64,000 nt of DNA. It comes from Trileptium ribeirensis. Lineage: Eukaryota > Nematoda > Enoplea > Enoplida > Thoracostomopsidae. The stretch lies in the NCBI GenBank assembly GCA_030248225.1, contig JASANE010000886.1, positions 1-64,000 on the forward strand, written 5' to 3'. A program made the translations under genes and the position numbers. Shown here in pieces: positions 1-10,591 of this stretch; within the stretch, counting starts at the first letter, position 1, and each line of letters begins with the position of its first letter. Under the pieces are notes generated by a model. It saw only the letters and a list, made by a program, of their open reading frames with translations, ran no database searches and was not told where the DNA came from.

Positions 1-91
1 CCAAAACCAGTATTTCCGACCAGGAAATTTAGAAAAATAAGAAGTTGCTTAACACTAAGAGAAAAGAAGTTACAGTCATAGATCGATAAGA

Positions 92-469
92 TTAGTCGTT
101 CAATGCCTGTGCAATCTCTTCAATCAAGAGATCAGACACAGGAAACATTTGCTGACGCAATTGTTGAATAGATTCGCTGATTGTTTGTACGCCAAGATGC
201 AGTTCAAACATAGTTGAGTCGACATTAGTGGTCCACTCAGTTTGATGTTTGCATAGCTGTTCACCAAATTCATTGAATTTGGCTAAGAACTGTTCAAATT
301 TCTCAGAAAGATGGTCTATTTTACACCGAGTCAAAGACATTTCTTCACCGAGTTTTTGCTCAAGATTATCAAGTTTGGTTTTGAATTCGGCTAGTTCATT
401 TTGCCATTGAAGAAACGACTGCGATGAAGTTGGATCAGATAGTTCAGACATTTTTTCTGACACTGACAT
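92..469 (-). CDS. Coiled-coil ORF, unrecognised (probable transposon gag/ORF1-like)
   Basis: Open frame of 125 codons from the first ATG (467-469); it stays open ten codons further upstream but without an ATG. The product is acidic and strongly heptad-like, with the pattern NELAEFKTKLDNLEQKLGEE near its middle, no cysteine cluster and no membrane segment. I do not recognise a family. The last 30 codons recur as an inverted, diverged copy at 508-606, which argues that it belongs to a repeated element rather than a unique host gene. A taxilin C-terminal coiled coil was considered because taxilin exons lie on the same strand, but no diagnostic taxilin stretch is present. Confidence 0.45.
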   Translation of the reverse strand: MSVSEKMSELSDPTSSQSFLQWQNELAEFKTKLDNLEQKLGEEMSLTRCKIDHLSEKFEQFLAKFNEFGEQLCKHQTEWTTNVDSTMFELHLGVQTISESIQQLRQQMFPVSDLLIEEIAQALND

Positions 470-507
470 TCGTTCAGATATCTCATCCCCATCGACCAAT
501 TTAAGAT

Positions 508-606
508 TTACAAACCATCAGAGAATCTATTGATCAGCTACGTCACCAGATGTTTCCTATTTCTGCATTATCTATAGAGGAAATTGCAGAAACTCTGAAA
601 GACTAA
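508..606 (+). pseudogene. Inverted partial copy of the 92-469 ORF tail
   Basis: Translating the plus strand gives about 32 codons ending in TAA (604-606) that match the C-terminal residues of the minus-strand ORF at 92-469: both carry QTI.ESI.QLR.QMFP followed by IEEIA and a final D before the stop. About two thirds of residues agree. Only the tail exists; the rest of this copy is missing. The two copies are head-to-head and meet at about position 500. Confidence 0.6.
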
Positions 607-1570
607 TGGTCTATACCTTCTCTTTCTGTTATTTATATCTTATTACACATTATCAAAGCCTTTGGTACCTTATTGGGAATTTCTGAAAGTAACAAGCTAA
701 CTTATACTAACAAGCTAACGTGTTATCTTTCTATTGCAAAATCATATATTTCTGGGTTATCAGATACGTTAACACCTTTAGAATTTCTATATGAAATCCG
801 GTTCCATATCATTTGTCGTGTATGTGACTCTCTTCTTTTAGTATCCGAATACGGTGGCGCATAAAAATAACTTAAAACTACTCTTCGTATCGGGTTATCA
901 TTGACCTTTGCTGAGGGGTGAGGAATGAAGTGATTCATACTTCTGATGTTGAGCTTATTATAAAAATTATAAATATTATTATTAAAATATTTTATTAGTA
1001 TGAATAAAAGAATAGTGAGAAAGAACGGATGGTTCTAACTATTTTCCCAGCGTCAAGGCATTGGTATATAAGACGACGTTCCGGAAAGAATGATGAATTT
1101 TACTTGTTTTCGCCTGTATGATCTATTACTACGTTTTGGAGATGATGTATTTCTACATTTTTGGAACGGTTATTATTCGGGGCCGGTCATCATTCATGTG
1201 TGAAATCAGCGTTTAATTTTTGGTAATTATACTTCATACTTTTAATGACTTATCGATTATTCTCAATTACAGGATTGACTGTTCAAACAGCTAATATTGT
1301 TTTCGACTTTGTCGCGCTGCGCGTTTGTCAGATTCACTAGGAGCGGTACAATACATATATACGGTTTATTAATAGGGTGACGACAGAGCCTTGCTGTCGG
1401 TTCGTACGTACGGGGGAAATCAACTTATTTTCGCTTGCTCACCGAGGGGCTACCGATTGCTTCTAACCCCATTTATATACGTGTTCCGGCGGTGCCGTGG
1501 GTTTCGTACCCGGTTGGGATTATTTCCCGGAGGTGTTCTACGTTGTGGAGACATTCGCAACTAAATTCGA
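607..1570. other. Non-coding stretch, nothing recognised
   Basis: AT-rich up to about 1060, then more mixed. Short overlapping ORFs on both strands show no recognisable protein. The part after 1380 leads into the minisatellite and may be part of the same element. Confidence 0.5.
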
Positions 1571-1860
1571 AAATGTTGACAATTACGCTATGGCCACGAT
1601 TTTTTAGGGAATTCGCCAAAATGTTGGCCATTACACTGTGGCCAGAATTATTGCTATTCGATAAAATGTTGGCCATTACACTGTGGACAGAATTAATGGT
1701 ATTGGATAAAATGTTGGCAATTACACTGTGGACAGAATTATTGAGAATTCAACTAAATGTTGGCCATTGGAGTGTGGCCAGGATTATTCTAAATGTTGGC
1801 CATTAGAGTGTGGCCAAGATTAAGGGTTTTCGATTAAATGTTGCCATTAGGCTATGGTTA
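1571..1860. repeat. 45-bp minisatellite, about 7 copies
   Basis: The motif ATGTTGGCCATTACACTGTG recurs with starts at 1573, 1621, 1666, 1711, 1757, 1793 and 1838; spacing is 48, 45, 45, 46, 36 and 45. Each unit contains TGGCCA twice, itself a palindrome. Later units are more degenerate. Because 45 is divisible by three, a plus-strand frame (1435-1806) stays open with 15-residue repeats, but there is no other sign of coding. Confidence 0.8.
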
Positions 1861-3617
1861 GATTAATCCACCTCGTAACGATCCAGTATGGATCTGTTAC
1901 ATCTCTTAATTTTTAAGAGAAAATTATTTGACTCTACTTGGGGTGGGAAGGTTAAGTATATACGAGTTCTAAGGGTGATTTTGTCGGGGATTTTGGGTTC
2001 ATTTCGGATGTTCTGGGTGACTATTTGTGTTTTCGCGGTTACTTTTCGTACGGCGGTTTTCATTGGTTTCAACTGGTATCTACGCGGGTAATTTACCTAA
2101 TTATTTGGTTGTAAGGGCTTTTTACCCCTTTTTCTTTGGTAGAAGCGGACTCACTGGAGTCATGAGCCCTACAAAAATTTGCCAAGCACTCTTAACTCCA
2201 CAGTCGCTAAAGGCGACATATGTACAATGATTAATAAATAATAAAATAATAATCAATTAATAAATATATGGTACAATCAAAAATTGAATTTCCTTGGGGT
2301 TTATATACCTAGATTTTCGATCAGCGATGGGGTTTCATTTGTGAGCGCTGCCTATATTAAAATTGTGGTTTATAACTAATATTATTTTTACGGGTTTTCG
2401 ATTAATCTATTTTCTTTGGTCAACTTATATGTAATTCCTTTTAGAATTTTCTTGGGTTTATTTTACAGTTTTGGTGTGAGAGTTCCCTAAGTTTCCAATA
2501 AAATTCCACCGGTCTTTAAGACCTTCTCTTAAATTTTTAAAGGGGCTATTTAACTTTTCACTTGGGGTTGTGATTTTATTCTGGGGTGTTTCATTGGCGT
2601 GTTCTAAACAGGATCATGGCACGTCGATCCTTCAAAAACTTTGCCATCGGGGGTTAAGTTTCAGTTATGGTTGAAAAGTCACTATATTACCGGACATATA
2701 TATCACAAACAGTAATATTATGACAAGTATCACAATAACTTGTCTTGAATTTCCAGGAAAGTGGTCAAAACTTAGCTTATAAAGTTTACCAAGCTTGGTG
2801 ATAAGCATATCTGCTGCGCAAAGTATTCGTAAGCTGAAATATCAAGATTTTAGGAATTTTCACAAATTCGTTCTTCTTTTCGGGGCGTTTTCGTTGCTTT
2901 TTCTCGGGACGATAAATGCTACGGGGAACTGAACTATTACGGGGATTGTAGAAGCTCTTATGCTTCTTATTTGGGTTAAACAGGGTTCTTGTGAAGGAAC
3001 CCGTACAAAAATAAATCCGGATATAATTCCAATGACGATGATGTCGATGTTGACCACGACGACGATGATGCGCTAGGGGACGTTTGGGGCAGTCTTAGGT
3101 GGTCGAAACTCAAAATATTGATTTTACGGTGGTTACTGATAACAACTTTTACTATGTAAAGCTGCTCTTAAAAGCAGTATTTAAGCTAAAATTTTTATGA
3201 GGGAAAACTTACTAAAAGTTGTTTCGGAGGGGTCAGGGAAGAAAGGGTTTTACTGGGATTAGGGATGGAGACACCCTTTCCTCCAGAGTCCATCTACTAC
3301 TAAAGGAGTCAATATCTTGAGAATATTGCGAAGTCTCGCTATTCCTTGTTAATCAAAGCCTGAAAACTACTAAAATTTTTCGGCTCTCGATCGTCTTTAC
3401 GTCCTCGCTGATTTTGATTCTTGCACCAAATTTAGGTATCTAGTCATTTTTTCTTAACTACTATAGGAATATAAGCACACGAAATATCAAAGGTATAATA
3501 ACAAGGTATCCATACCAAATATAGTACATTTATACACGATCCATATAACAACAGGCATTACAATTAATTCAAATAACTGTGAACGGTTCGTTTTGAACTA
3601 TTCTTCATTTCATGGTC
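1861..3617. other. Downstream flank of the NADAR locus, no gene recognised
   Basis: Mixed-composition sequence with only short ORFs. If the minus-strand element at 3618-11640 has a 3' non-coding region or LTR it should lie here, but I found no segment repeated upstream of 11640, so no LTR pair can be called. A GAC-rich run sits near 3050-3070. Confidence 0.4.
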
Positions 3618-4811
3618 CTAAATTTTAGTCCATATTCTCACAAATTTACTGTTTCCTTTTAACTGATCTTCCAAACATTTATGCAAGTGGTTTGCGAAAT
3701 ACTCATTAACTATTGGTTCTCGTATACCGTTTACATTGTTATTACAGTCCCATACTTCGGTTGACTGTAGTTCCGTAGAGAAGGGCGGCATTTTCACTTT
3801 GCGTAACATATGGGGTTTATTCCTCTGAAATTCGGCGTAGGCCTCCTGAAACTCAGTCGACCAAGCCGTCACATCCGGTTCGATATTCCAATATGGTAGG
3901 GGTGGTGCTACAATATCAGTAGCAGATTTTGATAGTAAATAATCAAAGGTACACATGTAACGTCTCAATCGCCGCAAAACATGGCGAGGAGAGTCTAACG
4001 GTTGACTTTCCAGGGGTTTCTTCCGCAGGGCGGATAAATATCCACCTACTATGACAATAGTTTGAGTTTGTGGGGTGATTAAGCAAGTATCCATTCCAAT
4101 AAAGAATTCCATAGTTTCTCTTGGCCAACTATGGACAAAATAGTCAGCTCGTTCATTGAGTATTACCAACGAGGTGGCGGTAGCATCGCCGAAAATTATT
4201 GTTGTAGGCCATGAGACGATTCCGTATCTATGGAAGGTGCGGATTTCTTGTAGTAATCGTCCCATTACATTGTGACAGTTTCTTGGGCGACGGCCCATTT
4301 TAAAATCATAAGGTGTAACACCTATGCCCCAGAAGCTATCGAAAGGATTAGCTTCCAGAATCTGGGCGTCTCCTGTACATAACAGGATATTCCTTAAAGG
4401 GGCCAAGTCGAACTTGCGCAATAATACTGTTCGCATTAGATGAGGCAGGACGGGGCGGAAGAGTCGAGTGTTTGCATCATCCAAAAATTGTTGTTTGTTT
4501 CTCCGGGCAATGGATTTGACATCTCGTGCTCCCAATCTAAGATCTTCGATGTCTCGTCGAGCTTGATTCTCGTTGAAAAGGTAAGTGACGAGTAATTGGT
4601 ATCCTTGTTCCGCAGAACGCCATTCAATGGGGTAATGTTTAATCGTTTGATCGAGGGCGGCCATGTTCGACAACTTAGGCCATCGATTGCGTTTGGAAAG
4701 AAAGACTTCAATCGCCTTCGAATATTCAATGAAGTAGTACGGCACAGGAACGGGATGTTCATTCGATTTGTTGACATCAGCACATCGCTGCGCTCCTTTG
4801 AGGTAATTCAT
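3618..4811 (-). CDS. NADAR-domain protein with C-terminal SGNH-like region, retroelement-associated
   Basis: Intact 397-codon ORF; an in-frame TAG directly precedes the ATG, so the start is secure unless spliced. Residues about 60-195 carry the NADAR (YbiA-like) signature: WRSAEQGYQ (64-72), LLCTGD (143-148), an acidic/NPFDSFWGIG block (154-164) and NVMGRLLQEIR (181-191). Known NADAR proteins cleave N-glycosidic bonds in riboflavin intermediates or remove ADP-ribose from guanine in nucleic acids. Residues 202-305 look like a diverged SGNH-hydrolase fold: IIFGDA (205-210) where GDS is usual and VIVGGYL (253-259) where GxND is usual, so that part is probably not catalytic. It is the last gene of the minus-strand retroelement locus, with an opposite-strand-linked homologue at 53180-54040. 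NADAR call firm; SGNH and function inferred. Confidence 0.8.
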   Translation of the reverse strand: MNYLKGAQRCADVNKSNEHPVPVPYYFIEYSKAIEVFLSKRNRWPKLSNMAALDQTIKHYPIEWRSAEQGYQLLVTYLFNENQARRDIEDLRLGARDVKSIARRNKQQFLDDANTRLFRPVLPHLMRTVLLRKFDLAPLRNILLCTGDAQILEANPFDSFWGIGVTPYDFKMGRRPRNCHNVMGRLLQEIRTFHRYGIVSWPTTIIFGDATATSLVILNERADYFVHSWPRETMEFFIGMDTCLITPQTQTIVIVGGYLSALRKKPLESQPLDSPRHVLRRLRRYMCTFDYLLSKSATDIVAPPLPYWNIEPDVTAWSTEFQEAYAEFQRNKPHMLRKVKMPPFSTELQSTEVWDCNNNVNGIREPIVNEYFANHLHKCLEDQLKGNSKFVRIWTKI

Positions 4812-4917
4812 CTATAATTTAAACACTTCGTCGTTACTGACGATTCATCAGGGAGAATTTGTGTCGGAGCTCGAGGTTCGTAACAGGATTGGTGTCAACT
4901 GGGCGATGTCAGGACGG

Positions 4918-5343
4918 CTATTGTCCTCGACAGGGAGGTAGTCGCGGTGTTCGAACGGCTTGAAGTCCAAAGTCTTCAGGGCGTAGCGGTCTACGTCCCC
5001 ATGGGTAATTTGGAATTCTTTCGGGGTGGTGTCGAATAGTATGTTCAACACCAGGTTGATCCCTAAAGTCCAAATATGGTGAATAGAACGCTTGCTTGTC
5101 TACTAGAAGTATCGACTTGTGTCGGTGGTCGGGAAGGGAAGGTTTGAATTCGTCCGACACGGTCGTCGCTAGGTTGTTGTGTCCTCCTACGAAAGGCTTC
5201 AGCAGTCGGAAATGTATCAGGTGGCTGACAACTACGGTCATGAGCTTGTCTATACCACATTTCACGGCGGTTGGTTGGCGTATCCTGCCTTCGGATAGGC
5301 TCACTTCTTCTAGATACAGGTATTGGGTATTTTCGGTTGGCAT
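4918..5343 (-). CDS. Unrecognised retroelement ORF X2, copy A
   Basis: A 141-codon frame whose ATG overlaps the stop of the preceding frame as TAATG. The product begins with a LYLEEVSLSEG stretch and contains KPFVGGHNN and KSILLVD motifs; I recognise no family. After the LDF motif two frames are open (this one and the overlapping one at 4848-5051), so a frameshift may have occurred. It sits between RNase H and the NADAR gene, where integrase would be expected, but shows no HHCC or DDE motifs. Near-identical to copy B. Confidence 0.5.
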   Translation of the reverse strand: MPTENTQYLYLEEVSLSEGRIRQPTAVKCGIDKLMTVVVSHLIHFRLLKPFVGGHNNLATTVSDEFKPSLPDHRHKSILLVDKQAFYSPYLDFRDQPGVEHTIRHHPERIPNYPWGRRPLRPEDFGLQAVRTPRLPPCRGQ

Positions 5344-5508
5344 TATCCTTCGGCGACATGATCGGTTTGTATTAAACTATAAGCATTAGTTGCCATTTTT
5401 GGTGTCATTGACGATCCACCTCTGGTCCAAGTAACGTTAGTTGCGGTTTGCATATGCCTAGGTACGGCAGTACTAGCGATTGGTGTCAACTGGGCGATAT
5501 CTGGACGG

Positions 5509-5934
5509 CTATTGTCCTCGACAGGGAGGTGGTCGCGGTGTTCGAACGGCTTGAAGTCCAAAGTCTTCAGGGCGTAGCAGTCTACGTCCCCATGGGTAAT
5601 TTGGAATTCTTTCGGGGTGGTGTCGAATAGTATGTTCAACACCAGTTTGATCCATGAAGTCCAAATATGGTGAATAGAACGCTTGGTTGTCTACTAGAAG
5701 TATCGACTTGTGTCGGTGGTCGGGAAAGGAAGGTTTGAATTCGTCCGACACGGTCGTCGCTAGGTTGTTGTGTCCTCCTACGAAAGGCTTCAGCGGTCGG
5801 AATTGTATCAGGTGGCTGAAAACTACGGTCATGAGCTTGTCTATCCCACATTTCACGGCGGTTGGTTGGCGTATCCTGCCTTCGGATAGGCTCACTTCTT
5901 CTAGATACAGGTATTGGGTATTTCCGGTTGGCAT
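5509..5934 (-). CDS. Unrecognised retroelement ORF X2, copy B
   Basis: Second copy of the 141-codon ORF at 4918-5343, arisen by the 591-bp tandem duplication; the two differ at about ten residues. It begins at the same TAATG overlap. Differences are scattered and neither copy has gained a stop, so the duplication looks recent relative to the decay of pol. Function unknown. Confidence 0.5.
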   Translation of the reverse strand: MPTGNTQYLYLEEVSLSEGRIRQPTAVKCGIDKLMTVVFSHLIQFRPLKPFVGGHNNLATTVSDEFKPSFPDHRHKSILLVDNQAFYSPYLDFMDQTGVEHTIRHHPERIPNYPWGRRLLRPEDFGLQAVRTPRPPPCRGQ

Positions 5935-5957
5935 TATCCTTCTGCGACATGATCGGT

Positions 5958-6600
5958 TTATATTAAACTATAAGCATCAGTTCCCATTTTTGGTGTCATT
6001 GACGATCCACCTCTGGTCCAAGTAACGTTAGTTGCGGTTTGCATATGCCTAGGGACGGCAGTACTAGCGATTGCTTGCTTGACATTATTAATAGTGCGCG
6101 GGTTTACGTGTACACCACGTTGCGATGCAGATTCTTGCCTGAGCATATGGCTGCGTTGCGGCGAAGCGGTTGGGATAGGTTCGTCATAACTGAGTACTCG
6201 TGCAATTCCTTGTCTAATTCTATTTAATTCGGGTTCTGATTCTTCTGATGCACTTTCAATTACTATTGTTTGTTTGGGTGGTCGACCTCGACGAGGCCTA
6301 GTGATTGTCTCCTCAAAAAGTGGTTGTACTTGTTCATATAAGGAGTATGCGGTTCCTTGTACAGGTGTTGTGCTTCCTGCAAAGTGTTCTAATAATTCAG
6401 CTGCAGCTTGAGAACTTGTTTCAGTTCCTTCTAGTGCTCTACGTCTTCGTTCCTCTTCCTCAGCCAAGAAGTCTCGTACGACTTCTCTAGCTATCTTCCT
6501 CCTAGTATATCTTCCTATAAATGCTGTTTCTGGTGTGGCAGAATCTCTTGTGTGTGTTGTCTTAGTTTGTCTTGATGGGTTAGTCGTTGGTTCAGCTTGG
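5958..6600 (-). CDS. Unrecognised ORF X1 with AT-hook-like motif
   Basis: Frame open from about 6600 to the stop at 5958; no clear ATG opens it, so it may have been a continuation of pol or be 5'-truncated. Features in order: basic RRKIAREVVRDF, a charged EEEERRRRA helix, a RPRRGRPPK motif typical of AT-hooks, and a Ser/Thr-rich tail. In unit B it ends in TAA where unit A has CAA and reads on to the TAATG overlap with X2. It could be a gag-like or chromatin-binding protein of the element; this is inference only. Confidence 0.45.
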
Positions 6601-6719
6601 GTGGCTCAGGATCGTAGGTGGTAAGGTCCTACGTGATCATCTCTAAATGGTGGGGAAAATGGTGTAGGTCTCAGGGGAGATAAGCCATCCGGTGAGAGAA
6701 GTCCACTAAATGAACGGGG

Positions 6720-8446
6720 TTGAGTTGTAAGTACATTGTTCTTCCTAATTATCAGAAGATAATGGGAATTGTACATCGTGTTGTGGGTCTCAAGAGAGAC
6801 CATCAGCGTTTGCATTGGCCTTTCCAGGCCGGTAGGTAATATCAAAACCACCAAATTCCATTAATAGCTCATTTCTCCATTGGGCCAAACGCGAGTTTCG
6901 CGGAGGGCTATCAAAAAAGCCTTAAGCGGCTTATGGTCAGTTTCTACATGAAATTCGTGTCCTAATATGTAATGTCTAAAATGCAATGCGGCCCAACGTA
7001 TGGCGAAGGCTTCTGTTTCGATACCGGGGTATCTACGTTGATAATCTACCAACGATTTACTAGCATACGCGATAGGTTGTACTCCTTTATCAGTTTTCTG
7101 GAACAAGTCAGCTCCTGTGGCATAACCAGAGGCATCTTTCTGTAAGACAACGGGTTTAGTAAAACCAGGGTAAATCAACAGAGGTTCTTCTACTAGAGCT
7201 TTTCGCAGTTTGTTAAAAGTTTCTTCACACTGGAGTGTCCATTTGAATTCGGTATCTTTTCGGCGAAGACAATTCAGGGGTTCGCAAAGATCTGGGTAAT
7301 GCGGTATAAACTTGTGGTAATATCCAATGAGACCTAGAAAACTCTGAAGTTGTTTCAGGGTTTCAGGGCGTTTATAATTGTCTATAGCAATGGTCTTTTC
7401 AGGGTCAGGTTTTACTCCATCAGAACTTATAATGTGTCCTAGATACATAAGTCGTTTCTGTCCAAACTGACATTTTGATGGCTTTAGCTTGAGATTGGCT
7501 TTTCGAAATCGGTCCAATACAGTGACTAAGTCTACTAGATGTCTATCAAAGCTAGGGGAGATGATTAAAATATCGTCGATGTATATCAAACATCGTTCCC
7601 ATCCTAGTCCCTTGGGTACTACTGACATGCATCTTTGAAAAGCTCCGGGGGAAGAGTTAAGACCAAAGGGAAGAACGTCATATTCGTATTTTCCATGAAC
7701 GGTAACGAAAGAGGCATTCTCTTTCGTTTCGGGGTCAAACTCAAGTTGCCAAAATCATTTGTTCAAGTGTAAATTAGACAAATTTAGTGCCTCGGAGACA
7801 TCGTAAAATATCATCAATACGGTGTAAAGAGTATACATCTCGTTCGGCAACTAGGTTCAACTTACGAAAGTCGACACAGGCGTAATGTTCCGTCACTCTT
7901 GGTTACGTATACTATGGGCGATCCCCAAGGAGAATCGGAGGTTGTTATTAATCCGGCTTTAACCATGTTATTTAATTCTTCCAGGAGGGGTTCTCTCATA
8001 GAGTGGGCAAGATGCCACGGAACTTGCTTAATCGGTCGAGCATTTCCAGGGTTAATTTTATATTGATGTATGCCACATCGGCATAAATCAAATGGATAAG
8101 TACTAAAGACGTCGGAATTCTCCGAAATCACTGTTTTGAGTTGTTTCAACTGGAAAGGGGTCATAGAAGTATTAGAGAAATTAATCTCGCTGAGAATTTG
8201 GATCGAACGTTCAATGTCGATCGCCTTCTTTTGTTCGTTAATAACGTGTACAACATTATCGGTTGTTAGTCTTAAGTTATTACGTTGCTTAACATTTTTG
8301 GGCGGTCCCAAATTCAATAGGAGATTATTTTGGTCATACAGGAGTTCAACTGCAGAGTTATCAAGGATTTCAATGTGTCCAATTGTCTGTCCTGCATGAA
8401 TTGCTGCAGGGAGGTTTCCGAAATTCACGACGGCTACGGGGATCAA
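6720..8446 (-). pseudogene. Ty3/gypsy-type reverse transcriptase and RNase H, frameshifted
   Basis: Copies RNA to DNA in the parent element. 8446-7862 holds the linker and RT N-terminal region (MREPLLEELNNMVKAGLI, then SPWGSPIVYVTKSDG); 7860-7630 continues RT in shifted frames; 7628-6861 holds the YIDD catalytic motif (LIYIDDILI), the connection and RNase H (IETEAFAIRWAALHFRHYI, VETDHKPL). A further shift near 6890 gives the RNase H end (YRPGKANANADGLS), where the expected Arg codon is a TGA stop. At least three frameshifts and one stop, so not functional. No integrase follows. Confidence 0.9.
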
Positions 8447-8599
8447 TCACTGTCCGGTTAGAACAAGAGCGTGAGCTAATGCTAAATCAAGGATTAATGG
8501 ATCTGGTATAAATAGTGCGTGACCTATAGGAGGTTGTGCAATTTCGAGTATTGCATTGATAAATAGGGGGAATTTGAACGTATTATCGACTTACGAAGT

Positions 8600-8989
8600 T
8601 TATTACGGGTCGGTGATAATCTGCTTGGTCGGCAAAAGCCACAGAGCACTTCTCCGAACCATTAGATAGATCTAGACAACGGTCTTTAAAATTTATGGCA
8701 ACATGTGGTAAGAAGGCCATAAAATCAGTTCCTAAAATACATTCGTAGGGGGTATCATTAGTAACTTGAAATTCGCAGGTACGGTAAGGGTTCCTATGGT
8801 TATGGGTACTTTCACTACTCCACTTATGGAAAGTTCTTGTTGCGTGGCGGAGACTATCCTCGTATTGGTAGATTCGCGGTGTACTAATCCTAGTCGGGCT
8901 GCAGTAGCTTGGGATAGAATGCATAAGTCTGCTCCAGTGTCAATAACAGTATTTACGGGTGTTCCTAGAATAGTGGTGTTGATAATCAA
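8600..8989 (-). pseudogene. Retroelement aspartic protease (frameshifted)
   Basis: The first frame (8989-8732) carries the catalytic VIDTGADLCILS motif; after a shift the second conserved block ILGTDF appears at about 8735-8720 in another frame. Normal role is to cleave the element's polyproteins. It starts where the envelope tail frame ends (8986), in a different frame, as in a -1/+1 frameshift junction. Position directly after an envelope-like ORF, not after gag, is unusual. Confidence 0.85.
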
Positions 8990-9440
8990 CGGTGTGATAC
9001 GGTTACGATACCAGAACGAGATCTACTACGTAGTTGACGGATGGGGTTAGCAAATAACTCTCCATCATCGAAAAATACCATGCTTTCATCGGAAGGGGCG
9101 CTTGGAGTAGGGTGCTTCCGGGTATAGCGACGCAGGGTTCTACTGACTCTGCGAGTTCTATCGCAAAACGGTACAGAGGTTGTACTTTCGGCTTTCTGTA
9201 GCGGTGTCATAGCGTGTACTTCGTCGGCATAGGAGGTGGTAGATGCTTCCGGTGAAGAAATCGTCCATCGGGTGGTCGGCGTTAGGTCAACCGGGCGGTT
9301 ATCCACTCGGCTTCTACCAGGGAACCATCTGGGTAGACAGTGGGTACATCGAAAAGGTAGTTTACACTTATAGAGGCCATATCCTAGTACAATGATGCCT
9401 ATTACGATAATGATGATTGCGTACTATTCTACTTTGTCCT
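8986..9440 (-). pseudogene. Envelope-like protein: transmembrane anchor and cytoplasmic tail
   Basis: A run of Ile/Val/Leu/Gly residues of about 20 codons at 9368-9423 forms a strong membrane helix, followed by Cys-containing basic residues and a tail of about 120 codons rich in Ser/Thr/Arg ending at 8986. This is the C-terminal end of the glycoprotein starting upstream at 11640. The tail is long for a retroelement envelope and abuts the protease. Confidence 0.65.
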
Positions 9441-9901
9441 TGTGTAATATGTGCGAAATGTCGTTTGTCAGTGATTACAAGTTTCTACTCCGAAGTACGG
9501 AGCAGAACTCCTTGCATAGTAGTGTAGACGTCAGTACCATTGTTAAAACTGGTCCGATTAAAGAACGGTATTGACATTTTGATTTGGTGTACTCAGAGAC
9601 GAGGTCACCCGAGATAATCCAGTCAAAGCAATGTATGCGTTGGTCACTTACAAGAGCGTGCGGTTCGCAAAATGCAATGCCTGGGCTGCGTTTACAAGCG
9701 GCTCAATTCAATAATTCAAAGCGCGATGAAGCTACGCGTGCTGCGTATTCTGGTAGCGGTAGTTTTACATGCGTTCGAGTAGCGGGTACATTCCAGCCAT
9801 TTATATGCGAAAAACGGTCTTACATCATTCGTAGCGGGTAAGGGTGATTGCAAAATAAATCCAAATCGAAAAGTATTCAGGTCACCATTAACAGGTAAAA
9901 C
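9441..9901 (-). pseudogene. Envelope ectodomain, C-terminal part (degraded)
   Basis: Between the TGA at 9902-9904 and the membrane anchor, open stretches continue in a shifted frame (about 9725-9900) with aromatic and Cys residues, then break again. Coding character is inferred from position only; at least two frame changes or stops separate it from its neighbours. Confidence 0.4.
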
Positions 9902-10591
9902 TCAGCCAAACTGGTACGCTAAATTGGGTTCGCGAGCTAAAATCAACTGGGAAATTCTTGGATCCATTTCAAATAGGCGTCTTAACATTAGGGCATCTAC
10001 TACAGTCCGTGTTAATTCTCCACCCAAAATAGATTGCATCATAGCCTGCACTGACGATCGAATGTTAACTCGAACTGTATGGGTAAGCAACATCTGGTTC
10101 ACTTGCATGACTGCTTTATGTTGTGAACATCTAACCTGTTCTAAAATATCAACTACTTCCTGCATGCTATGATGTAAAAATGCATATAATTCTTCATTCG
10201 CTTGGGTCAACGTCTTAATCTCCTTCGTATTACGTAAGGTGGCTTCCAAGGTATCTCTCATATAAGTTCTTACAGCGTGCATTTGGTTTCCCATATTGCG
10301 TATGTGAATGCCGTTGGAGATGGACATTCCCATTCCTAAAAATCCAGACACTGTTCCAGCGGCAGCTGCAATAAGCGTAACGAAACGCTTGCTTCTCTTA
10401 AGGTCATCATGACAGAAATGCAGGTTGTTATCACAAAATGAGCGCATAAGGTTTGAATAGTAACTAATATCTAGAACTCCATTGTAGGTTCCACTTAACT
10501 CGGTTCCTACTTCACGCATAGTTTTGTACAACTGCCGATCAGTCGTGCAATTACTCCAATAGCAACAAGTGGATGAATGAACACGTGCCAT
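9902..10591 (-). pseudogene. Envelope-like fusion subunit with furin site and fusion peptide
   Basis: A 229-codon frame. Paired cysteines near the start, then a basic RSKR cleavage site (residues 66-69) directly followed by a Gly/Ala-rich hydrophobic stretch typical of a class I fusion peptide, then a long heptad-repeat helix and further conserved Cys. This layout is that of retroviral and errantivirus envelope fusion subunits; the exact family is not recognised and it does not look like the baculovirus F type. It has lost its N-terminal part to a frameshift (10551-10590 overlap) and ends at a TGA before the anchor. Confidence 0.75.

Larger units (their letters stand above)
4887..6068. repeat. 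591-bp tandem duplication (two units)
   Basis: Unit A starts at 4887 and unit B at 5478 with the same GATTGGTGTCAACTGGGCGA; the two are nearly identical over about 591 bp (4887-5477 and 5478-6068), differing at scattered bases. The period is 197 codons exactly, so the duplication keeps reading frame. It duplicates one whole small ORF plus the end of the ORF before it. Confidence 0.9.

Noticed and set aside
92..469. Taxilin C-terminal exon
   Set aside because: Coiled coil on the right strand, but no taxilin-specific stretch, no splice sites needed, and it has an inverted copy.
1435..1806. 123-codon ORF with 15-residue repeats
   Set aside because: It is the 45-bp minisatellite read in an open frame; no start context or homology supports coding.
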